From: an uncultured Bacteroidota bacterium
GTDB lineage: Bacteria; Bacteroidota; Bacteroidia; Chitinophagales; Chitinophagaceae
Assembly: GCA_903851455.1 (NCBI GenBank)
Contig: CAINOM010000709.1
Span: 1-5,162 of the forward strand
DNA: 5,162 nucleotides
Direction: 5' to 3'
Below the pieces are notes generated by a model. The model did no database searches. It was not told where the DNA came from and saw only the letters and a list, made by a program, of their open reading frames with translations. A program made the position numbers and the translations under genes. Numbering within the stretch: the first letter of the stretch is position 1; each line of letters opens with the position of its first letter. Shown here in pieces: positions 1-5,162 of the stretch.

Positions 1-61
1 AATGAGTGTTTTATGAGTTTCGTCACTTTTTATACGGATTTAACAAAATACCCACTAAACG

Positions 62-643
62 CTATTTTTTCAGCTCAGCATAGTACCTGTGGGCATCAAT
101 GTACTTCTCCACCGCATCAGGTACTATATACTTTATCGACTTTTTATCTTTGATCTGCCGCCTAATGTATGTAGACGAGATATGGAGTAACGGTGCGTCC
201 AGGATGGTAATATCTGCCCCATAGGTGTCTTCTATTTCAAATCCCGGCCGGTTATATACCATGAACGAGTACCGCGCCACCAGCGATTCGAAATTTTTCC
301 AACGATGGATATTCTGAAAACTATCTGCCCCCATGATCACAGAGAAGCGCTCCAGCGGAAATTTTTCAGTAAGATAAGTAAGTGTATCTATGGTGTATGA
401 AGGCTTGGGGAGATTGAATTCCACATTGCTAGCCCTGAACTTCGGATTATCTTCGATAGCGAGGTTGACAAGATGTAGCCGATCGTATTCATTGAGCAGC
501 GAGTGGGAGTCCTTCAATGGGTTGTGGGGAGAGACCACAAACCAAACCTTGTCTACCTCAGTATGTGCTACAACATGATTTGCCACGATCAGATGGCCGG
601 TATGAATGGGATTAAAGCTGCCGAAATACAACCCGATATGCAT
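62..643 (-). CDS. nadD: Nicotinate-nucleotide adenylyltransferase (NadD)
   Basis: The predicted cytoplasmic enzyme transfers AMP from ATP to nicotinate mononucleotide, giving deamido-NAD, the penultimate step of NAD synthesis. The 193-residue product has the usual family length and the nucleotidyltransferase fold signatures. These are GSFNPIHTGH at residues 8-17, with the HxGH nucleotide-binding motif at 14-17; PSYTIDTL at 81-88; GADSF at 105-109; and ISSTYIR at 155-161, the second ATP-binding motif. The C-terminal YIVPDAVEKYI (172-182) is also typical of NadD. The start is the ATG whose complement lies at 641-643; it places the conserved LYFGSFNP strand right at the N-terminus and has a good Bacteroidota promoter just upstream. 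The stop is TAG. It is transcribed divergently from the MurF-Alr gene, and no partner gene is visible downstream within the window. The family call is very secure; preference for the nicotinate over the nicotinamide mononucleotide is from family knowledge. Confidence 0.96.
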   Translation of the reverse strand: MHIGLYFGSFNPIHTGHLIVANHVVAHTEVDKVWFVVSPHNPLKDSHSLLNEYDRLHLVNLAIEDNPKFRASNVEFNLPKPSYTIDTLTYLTEKFPLERFSVIMGADSFQNIHRWKNFESLVARYSFMVYNRPGFEIEDTYGADITILDAPLLHISSTYIRRQIKDKKSIKYIVPDAVEKYIDAHRYYAELKK

Positions 644-647
644 AGGG

Positions 648-677
648 CAAATCTAAGGAAAGATGCAGAGATAACAA
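648..677 (-). promoter_or_regulatory. Candidate nadD promoter, Bacteroidota type
   Basis: Read on the minus strand, TTG (677-675) is followed by a 19-base spacer and then TAGATTTG (655-648), a full match to the Bacteroidota sigma-factor consensus TTG-N(17-23)-TAnnTTTG. The -7 element ends only four bases before the nadD ATG, so transcription should begin at or within a few bases of the start codon. The sequence match is direct; promoter function is inferred. Confidence 0.5.
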
Positions 678-729
678 CCTGCGAAAATCAATTTGGCATT
701 AAGAATTAAAAGCTTAGTCATACATTCTA

Positions 730-737
730 TATATTTG
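730..737 (+). promoter_or_regulatory. Candidate -7 element for the murF-alr gene
   Basis: TATATTTG matches the Bacteroidota -7 consensus TAnnTTTG and ends nine bases before the ATG at 747. No TTG is found 17-23 bases upstream, so the -33 half is missing or degenerate. If used, the leader would be only a few bases long, and the in-frame TTG at 693 would lie outside the transcript, which supports the ATG at 747 as the start. Confidence 0.35.
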
Positions 738-746
738 TTGCCCGCT

Positions 747-3254
747 ATGAATAATATCGAGCAATTAAGGAAATGGTGCAGTGGCGCATGGCTTGCCAAG
801 GAGCGGGCTGACGTAATAATAGGAGAACTTGCCATAGACAGCCGTAGTATAGAACAACCCGAAAACGCGCTATTCATAGCATTGAAGACATCGCTGCGCG
901 ATGGCCACATTTTTCTGCAGGACGCGTGGCATAAAGGCATCAGGAACTTTCTCGTATCGCAGCAGGTGGACCACGCATTGCTGCCCGATTCAAACATCAT
1001 ACAAGTAAAGGATACACTTGCAGCACTCCAGAAGATCGCCGCGGCGCACAGAAAACAATTTGACATACCCGTTATCGGCATAACCGGAAGTAACGGCAAG
1101 ACCGTGGTGAAAGAGTGGCTGTACCAATTGCTCAGCGGCACATACAATACTGTGCGCAGCCCGAAGAGTTACAACTCCCAGGTAGGTGTGCCGCTCTCCG
1201 TGTGGCTGATGAATGAAGACCAGCAACTGGCCATCTTTGAGGCAGGCATATCGCAACCGGGAGAGATGGAAAACCTGGAACGGGTGATACAGCCAACGAT
1301 AGGACTATTTACGAATATCGGGGAAGCGCATAGCGAGGGCTTTATGAATTCGCGGCAAAAAATAAATGAGAAGCTTATCTTATTCCGCCATGCGAAGCAA
1401 TTGGTATACTGCCATGACCATGCAGAGCTGAACCAGTGCATCGTGCAATATATGCACCAGGTGAAAGGAGGAAGGAGTGAAGAACCGCTGCAACTGTTCA
1501 CATGGTCGCAGAAACAGGATGCAGACCTACGGGTAACAAATATTGCCAAGGCTGGAGGGAAAACAAAAATAACGGCGTTATACAAAGACAAAGAGATATC
1601 TATCAGCATTCCGTTCTCAGACGATGCGTCGGTGGAGAACGCGATACACTGCTGGTGCATCATGTTGTTACTGAATGTGGACCTGGATACAATTACAAGC
1701 CAGATGGCGCTGCTGCAGCAGGTTTCCATGAGGCTGGAGCTAAAACACGGCATTAACGGATGTACCGTGATCAACGACTCTTATAATTCGGACCTCACAT
1801 CACTGCAACTGGCACTCAACTACCTTGATCAACAGAAACAGCATACGCATCATACCGTTATCATGTCCGACATCTTACAGATCGGCAGGCAGGATATAGA
1901 CCTCTATGATGAAGTGGCTGCACTCGTAAGCCGGAAAAATATTCAACGGTTTATCGGCATCGGGCCGGCGCTATTTAAGAACAAGGCCTCCTTCAGAAAA
2001 TATAAAAGAGTACGCAGCATATTTTTTAAGTCCACAGAAGACTTTTTAAAGAACTTTCACCTGATCACGTTCGAAAAGGAAGCTATACTGCTGAAGGGTG
2101 CACGTGTTTTTGCTTTTGAGAAGATTGGCTTACTATTAGAGCAACAGGTTCACCAGACAGTGATGTCGATAGACCTCTCGGCGCTGACGCACAATCTCAA
2201 TGTATTTCGTGCTGAGCTGGAGCCGGGCGTTAAAACAATGGCGATGGTAAAGGCATTCGCATACGGAAGCGGTAGCTACGAAATAGCTAACCTTTTGCAA
2301 TATGCCGGTGTTGACTACCTCACCGTTGCCTATACGGATGAGGGCATAGGACTGAGAAAGGCGGGCATCAAGATGCCGATAATGGTAATGAGCCCGGATG
2401 CTACTTCTTTTGACAGGATGATCATGTGGAAGCTGGAGCCGGAGTTGTTCAACTTCCAGTCGCTGTCTGCCTTTCTGAATATCGCGAGGGCGCTGCAGGT
2501 GAATAAATACCCGGTACATATAAAGCTGGATACAGGCATGCACCGCCTTGGCTTTAATCCGCAGGACATAGATGAGCTTGGCGACAAGATAGCCGAGAAC
2601 ACCTCGATAGAAGTGATGAGCATCTTCAGCCACCTCGCCGCCAGCGACGATCCGCAACAGGATGAATTCACGAAACAACAAGGTGAGCTGTTTGAACAGA
2701 TGAGCACCCAACTGATGAACAAGCTCCCCAACAAACCGATGCGCCACCTTTGCAACTCGGCGGGTATTGTTCGTCACAGGGACCTGCAATATAATATGGT
2801 TCGGCTTGGGTTAGGACTGTATGGTGTTGATGCCAGTCATGTGCTGCAAAACAAACTGAGACAAACGAGCACGCTAAGAACAAGCATAGCACAGGTGCGC
2901 CAGGTACCGGCAGGCGATAACATTGGCTATGGGCACCATACCATTGCGGCGCACGATATGCGCATAGCAACCATATGCATCGGGTATGCGGATGGTTACC
3001 CGCGAACGCTGGGTAACGGCCATGCCTATGTGCTGATACATGGCAAACCTGCAAAAACAGTAGGGTCCATCTGTATGGATATGTGCATGGTAGATATCAC
3101 CGAGATCCCGGAGGCTAAAGAGGGCGATAATGTGATCGTGTTTGGTAAGGGACTTACGGTAATTCAGCTTGCAGCGTGGGCCGGGACCATTTCCTACGAG
3201 ATCATGACGAGCATATCGCAAAGGGTGAAAAGGGTGTATGTGAATGAAGAGTGA
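747..3254 (+). CDS. murF-alr: Bifunctional UDP-MurNAc-tripeptide:D-Ala-D-Ala ligase / alanine racemase
   Basis: This 835-residue cytoplasmic protein joins two peptidoglycan precursor enzymes. Residues 1 to about 465 are MurF, the ATP-dependent ligase adding D-Ala-D-Ala to UDP-MurNAc-tripeptide. Visible motifs are GITGSNGKT (111-119, ATP loop), KSYNSQVGVPLS (140-151), EAGISQPGEME (165-175), TNIGEAH (189-195), NEKLILF (207-213, probably holding the carbamoylated lysine) and NDSYNS (343-348). From about residue 470 it is a fold-type III PLP alanine racemase: AMVKAFAYGSG (499-509) with PLP lysine K502, DTGMHRLGF (595-603), NSAG (670-673), RLGLGLYG (686-693), the catalytic tyrosine of IGYG (Y728) and SICMDM (774-779). 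Both halves look complete and catalytically intact, with no frameshift. I chose ATG 747 over the in-frame TTG at 693 because MurF homology begins just after it and the extra 18 residues look like noncoding sequence. Such fusions are known in Bacteroidota. The gene is divergent from nadD. Confidence 0.96.
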   Translation: MNNIEQLRKWCSGAWLAKERADVIIGELAIDSRSIEQPENALFIALKTSLRDGHIFLQDAWHKGIRNFLVSQQVDHALLPDSNIIQVKDTLAALQKIAAAHRKQFDIPVIGITGSNGKTVVKEWLYQLLSGTYNTVRSPKSYNSQVGVPLSVWLMNEDQQLAIFEAGISQPGEMENLERVIQPTIGLFTNIGEAHSEGFMNSRQKINEKLILFRHAKQLVYCHDHAELNQCIVQYMHQVKGGRSEEPLQLFTWSQKQDADLRVTNIAKAGGKTKITALYKDKEISISIPFSDDASVENAIHCWCIMLLLNVDLDTITSQMALLQQVSMRLELKHGINGCTVINDSYNSDLTSLQLALNYLDQQKQHTHHTVIMSDILQIGRQDIDLYDEVAALVSRKNIQRFIGIGPALFKNKASFRKYKRVRSIFFKSTEDFLKNFHLITFEKEAILLKGARVFAFEKIGLLLEQQVHQTVMSIDLSALTHNLNVFRAELEPGVKTMAMVKAFAYGSGSYEIANLLQYAGVDYLTVAYTDEGIGLRKAGIKMPIMVMSPDATSFDRMIMWKLEPELFNFQSLSAFLNIARALQVNKYPVHIKLDTGMHRLGFNPQDIDELGDKIAENTSIEVMSIFSHLAASDDPQQDEFTKQQGELFEQMSTQLMNKLPNKPMRHLCNSAGIVRHRDLQYNMVRLGLGLYGVDASHVLQNKLRQTSTLRTSIAQVRQVPAGDNIGYGHHTIAAHDMRIATICIGYADGYPRTLGNGHAYVLIHGKPAKTVGSICMDMCMVDITEIPEAKEGDNVIVFGKGLTVIQLAAWAGTISYEIMTSISQRVKRVYVNEE

Positions 3255-3293
3255 TAATTCACGACCAATTGATGCGCAGCATTTTGAAGATCT

Positions 3294-3301
3294 GTTGCAA
3301 C
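3294..3301. repeat. 8-bp palindrome GTTGCAAC, possible operator
   Basis: GTTGCAAC is a perfect inverted repeat located just upstream of the -33 element of the toxin-antitoxin promoter. Toxin-antitoxin operons are commonly autorepressed through short palindromes near their promoter, so this is a possible binding site. An 8-bp palindrome can easily arise by chance and a second copy is not seen, so the functional reading is weak. Confidence 0.2.
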
Positions 3302-3304
3302 GAG

Positions 3305-3332
3305 TTGGCTATGGTAATTTTTCGTAACTTTG
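3305..3332 (+). promoter_or_regulatory. Candidate promoter of the toxin-antitoxin cassette
   Basis: TTG (3305-3307), a 17-base spacer and TAACTTTG (3325-3332) give a full match to the Bacteroidota consensus TTG-N(17-23)-TAnnTTTG. Transcription would begin around 3337-3340. The first in-frame ATG (3334) would then be upstream of or at the transcript end, which favours the ATG at 3352 as the antitoxin start. The site lies in the gap after murf-alr, so the cassette likely has its own transcript. Confidence 0.5.
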
Positions 3333-3351
3333 AATGACAATAAGTTTTTCT

Positions 3352-3576
3352 ATGAACGGATATTATTTTTTACGGGTGAAGAAAGATTATGCGTCTGCAA
3401 TAATACAAGATTTGCAAAAACTAGACGCTGTGGAATTGCTGGATGCCGACGACAATAATATTCCGGAATGGCAGAAAAAGGAAGTGTTATCGAGGTTGCA
3501 GCTCATGAAGGACAACCCAGCAAGTGGAGTTGACTGGGATACTGCAATGGATCGTATCAAGCTTTTGACGAAATGA
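3352..3576 (+). CDS. Probable antitoxin of a ParE/RelE-type module
   Basis: This small 74-residue protein is probably the antitoxin that neutralises the toxin encoded immediately downstream. The case is mainly positional: a short gene directly upstream of a ParE-like toxin, overlapping it by four bases (ATGA, 3573-3576). The C-terminal part, IPEWQKKEVLSRLQ (37-50) followed by KDNPASGVDWD (53-63), resembles the C-terminal toxin-contacting segment of Bacteroidota 'addiction module component' proteins. The N-terminal 35 residues (GYYFLRVKKDYASAII...) match no DNA-binding domain I can recognise, so whether it represses its own promoter is unknown. The start could be ATG 3334, which adds MTISFS, but the promoter position favours 3352. 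A hand count gives about 42-43% G+C for 3361-3840, against about 53% in four sampled lines of the fusion gene, hinting at separate origin. I am fairly sure of the antitoxin role and unsure of the exact family. Confidence 0.7.
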   Translation: MNGYYFLRVKKDYASAIIQDLQKLDAVELLDADDNNIPEWQKKEVLSRLQLMKDNPASGVDWDTAMDRIKLLTK

Positions 3577-3863
3577 AACGGTACAGCATCATTTTTTCTG
3601 AAAATGCACTGATTGACATTGAAGAGGCCGTTTCCTATTACGAGTCGCAACAGAAAGGCTTGGGAAAGAAGTTTGCTGCAAGGGCTCAAGCGACGTTGAA
3701 CTCTATAAAGAAAAACCCTTTTTACTCCAGCGTCCGATACGAAGAGGTACGATGTGCCGTAGTGAGTGTCTTCCCGTTTTTAATTCATTACCAGGCCGAC
3801 GCTGAAACCAATACTATAAGAATCCTGGCGGTATACAATACTTATAGGAAGCCGTTGTGGTAA
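3573..3863 (+). CDS. RelE/ParE-family toxin
   Basis: The 96-residue product has the size and pattern of the RelE/ParE toxin superfamily. It has an N-terminal strand (KRYSIIFSENA, 2-12), a long helical hairpin with EAVSYYESQQKGLGKKF (18-34), the usual IKKNP turn (45-49), then strands with R60, FPF (67-69) and IHY (71-73), and a closing VYNTYRKPLW (87-96). That last segment corresponds to the family's 'hxxRxPxxW' ending. ParE proteins typically inhibit DNA gyrase, while RelE proteins cleave mRNA at the ribosome. The long helical hairpin and the R-x-P-x-W end favour the ParE side, but sequence alone does not settle the target. Translation is probably coupled to the antitoxin through the ATGA overlap. 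It is full length with no disruption. It ends 20 bases before the stop codon of the convergent kinase gene, with an 8-T run at 3868-3875 between them but no clear hairpin. Confidence 0.9.
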   Translation: MKRYSIIFSENALIDIEEAVSYYESQQKGLGKKFAARAQATLNSIKKNPFYSSVRYEEVRCAVVSVFPFLIHYQADAETNTIRILAVYNTYRKPLW

Positions 3864-3883
3864 TTACTTTTTTTTCGATCAGA

Positions 3884-4738
3884 TTAGTCTAGCAATGTTT
3901 TATAATACTTAATAAGCCCATCCATTGGGCTCTTAATAACATCGCCAATCTGCAGTTCGTATTGACCGCAGAGGTTTTCGAGCACATCGCGGAATTCGTA
4001 GGCCACCGACCCGGAGAAATAAAGCGGGAGGTTCCAGCTGTTGCGGTGCTTCAGGATACTGGTATGAAAAAAATCATTGAGGCAATCTTCTATAATGTTC
4101 TCCACCATGTAATGCCCGCGGTTCTCCTTCAGTAAGGTAACAAACGAAGCAAGATACCTGTTTGGGTTTGGCTGGTGGTATAAGGCATTAATGATCTTTT
4201 TGATGTCATTTCCAAAGCGCATTTCAAATCCCATCATCAACTCGGCGTCAAATGTGCCGTAGGCGTAGTACTGGAGTATACGCTTGCCCATATAGTTGCC
4301 GCCACCTTCATCTCCTGCTATGTATCCAAGAGATGGCCGCTGCTCTTTTATTTTTTTGCCGTTGTAGTAACAACTTGCGCTGCCTGTGCCAAGAATGCAA
4401 ACTATCCCCTTCTGCTCGCCGCACAATGCTCTTGCAGCCGCAACCATGTCTCCGGCTACTTCAGTTTTCCTTATTTTGAAATGCCTGGTTAATATCTCTT
4501 CGAGGAATTCTTGTTTTTCGGGGTTGGCGGCACCGGCACCGAAATAGGACATTTTGTCTGCCTGGTATTTATCGTTATCCCATGGCAACTCCTTTGCCAG
4601 CATAGCTTCAATATCCTGCTTGCTCTGAAGGTATGGATTTATCCCCTGCGTGCTGAAGCGCACAGGCTTCTTACCCTTTCTTAAAAGGCACCAGTCCGTT
4701 TTTGTTGATCCGCTGTCTGCAATGAGGTAAGAAGCCAT
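3884..4738 (-). CDS. N-acetylglucosamine kinase-like protein, BadF/BadG/BcrA/BcrD family
   Basis: This 284-residue cytoplasmic protein belongs to the ASKHA sugar-kinase/ATPase superfamily, in the branch containing N-acetylglucosamine kinases. The likely reaction is ATP-dependent phosphorylation of GlcNAc or a related amino sugar, feeding salvage of cell-wall or chitin-derived sugars. Motifs in order are DSGSTKTDW (8-16, phosphate-1 loop), AGDM (95-98, D97 a candidate catalytic base), ILGTGSAS (115-122, phosphate-2 loop), GYIAGDEGGGNYMGK (138-152) and FSGSVA (241-246, adenosine loop). A short P-x-DGL segment (271-275) closes the protein. The usual GDEGSG appears here as GDEGGG. The start ATG (complement at 4736-4738) gives an N-terminus typical of the family. 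It converges on the toxin gene and diverges from the LpxR-like gene. The family is very secure; the GlcNAc substrate is inferred, and glucosamine or another amino sugar remains possible. Confidence 0.88.
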   Translation of the reverse strand: MASYLIADSGSTKTDWCLLRKGKKPVRFSTQGINPYLQSKQDIEAMLAKELPWDNDKYQADKMSYFGAGAANPEKQEFLEEILTRHFKIRKTEVAGDMVAAARALCGEQKGIVCILGTGSASCYYNGKKIKEQRPSLGYIAGDEGGGNYMGKRILQYYAYGTFDAELMMGFEMRFGNDIKKIINALYHQPNPNRYLASFVTLLKENRGHYMVENIIEDCLNDFFHTSILKHRNSWNLPLYFSGSVAYEFRDVLENLCGQYELQIGDVIKSPMDGLIKYYKTLLD

Positions 4739-4804
4739 AAAAATGTATTGCTACACAAATATGCACAAACAATAATGAATATCCTAATAAGTACGACAAT
4801 AAAT

Positions 4805-4838
4805 TTTGCCACGAAAAAGTTTGCCGGGCATATGTTCG
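4805..4838 (+). promoter_or_regulatory. Weak candidate promoter for the LpxR-like gene
   Basis: TTTG (4805-4808), a 22-base spacer and TATGTTCG (4831-4838) resemble the Bacteroidota consensus, with one mismatch in the -7 element. It would give a leader of roughly 45 bases. It is the best plus-strand candidate I see in the 152-bp divergent spacer 4739-4890, but the match could be chance. Confidence 0.22.
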
Positions 4839-4890
4839 TAGCGGTCTGAAAATCTTTACTGGCACATGTTTCGTATATTACTGAAACAAT

Positions 4891-5162
4891 ATGCAGTATC
4901 ATAAGCACATTCTTTTGGCCGCGTTTCTGTTCGTGTCGGTTGTGGCAGGCGCCCAGGCAATTGATAATACCCTATCGTACAAGAACATAGGCAGCGACAG
5001 TTATTTCAGACTAAATTATGAGAACGACTTTTTCGCAGCTACCGACAAATATTATACGCAAGGGATACACCTGGAACTGGTTGCGCCATGGGTAAAGAAG
5101 TTTCCGCTGAGTAAACTCCTGCTGCACCCGAACTACAGTTATATCCGCTACGGTATCGGGCT
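4891..5162 (+). CDS. LpxR-family outer-membrane protein (lipid A deacylase-like), 5' part only
   Basis: The reading frame opens at ATG 4891 and is still open at the right edge after 90 full codons, so only the N-terminus is present. Residues 1 to about 21-23 form a signal peptide: charged start (HKH), hydrophobic core LLAAFLFVSVVA, and cleavage sites AGA or AQA. The mature part contains FRLNYENDFFAATDKYYTQG (39-58), the hallmark of the LpxR family, in which the Asn-Asp pair and the following D-x-YYT-x-G lie near the active site. LpxR of Salmonella is an outer-membrane beta-barrel that removes the 3'-acyloxyacyl chain from lipid A in a calcium-dependent way. Members in other phyla are often annotated only by homology (DUF2219), and this one's activity is unproven. 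Full-length family members are roughly 300-350 residues, so most of the barrel lies outside the window. It is divergent from the kinase gene. Confidence 0.82.
   Translation, partial: MQYHKHILLAAFLFVSVVAGAQAIDNTLSYKNIGSDSYFRLNYENDFFAATDKYYTQGIHLELVAPWVKKFPLSKLLLHPNYSYIRYGIG

Noticed and set aside
1..61. Possible terminator or gene end downstream of nadD
   Set aside because: I see no stem-loop and no coding continuity on either strand in this short A+T-rich stretch.
693..746. N-terminal extension of MurF-Alr from a TTG start
   Set aside because: The extra 18 residues overlap the candidate -7 element and lack MurF similarity; ATG 747 is the better start.
653..1147. Minus-strand open frame overlapping the nadD/murF spacer and the murF start
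   Set aside because: It overlaps the nadD promoter and runs antisense to the MurF N-terminus and ATP loop; the translation is Cys/Ser-rich and shows no family features.
1169..1774. Long minus-strand open frame (201 codons) inside the murF half
   Set aside because: It lies wholly antisense to strongly conserved MurF coding sequence, its translation is rich in Cys, Ser and Trp without any domain, and it has no promoter.
2136..2789. Long minus-strand open frame (217 codons) inside the racemase half
   Set aside because: Antisense shadow of the conserved alanine racemase; the product is low in recognisable motifs and rich in His, Arg and Val as expected of a shadow frame.
3251..3262. GTGATAATTCAC inverted repeat at the murF-alr stop codon
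   Set aside because: The stem is only four base pairs with no following T-run, so it is not a credible terminator.
3864..3883. Possible terminator between the toxin and kinase genes
   Set aside because: There is an 8-T run (3868-3875), but no G+C-rich hairpin precedes it on either strand.
4756..4763. CATATTTG on the minus strand as a kinase promoter -7 element
   Set aside because: One mismatch to TAnnTTTG and no TTG at a suitable distance; too weak to list as a feature.

Overview
This window looks like ordinary chromosomal DNA from a member of the Bacteroidota, possibly the Chitinophagaceae or a relative (the family level is a guess). Four things support this. MurF and alanine racemase are fused in one reading frame, an arrangement typical of this phylum. 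Candidate promoters have the Bacteroidota form (TTG, a spacer, then TAnnTTTG). No clear Shine-Dalgarno sequences precede the starts. The best matches I recognise for the kinase and the small toxin gene are Bacteroidota-type proteins. I see no rRNA, tRNA, CRISPR array, insertion sequence or phage gene.

Layout from left to right. Bases 1-61 hold no gene or convincing terminator. nadD (NAD biosynthesis) lies on the minus strand at 62-643. A 103-bp divergent spacer separates it from a large plus-strand gene at 747-3254, a MurF-Alr fusion. This enzyme both racemises L-Ala to D-Ala and adds D-Ala-D-Ala to the UDP-MurNAc-tripeptide. Next comes a compact two-gene toxin-antitoxin cassette (3352-3576 and 3573-3863, overlapping by ATGA) with its own promoter; it is clearly more A+T-rich than the fusion gene. 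Converging on it, 20 bp away on the minus strand, is a BadF-type N-acetylglucosamine kinase-like gene (3884-4738). After a 152-bp divergent spacer, a secreted LpxR-family outer-membrane protein gene starts at 4891 on the plus strand and runs off the right edge.

The housekeeping genes share a loose cell-envelope theme: peptidoglycan precursor synthesis, amino-sugar phosphorylation and possible lipid A remodelling. However, they sit on alternating strands and are probably separate transcription units, not one operon. The ParE-like cassette is the only accessory-looking element. The most useful regulatory observation is that three genes have a TAnnTTTG element only a few bases to about 20 bases before the start codon. 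This implies very short or nearly absent 5' leaders and argues for the later ATG as the antitoxin start. I found no convincing evidence of an undescribed system.
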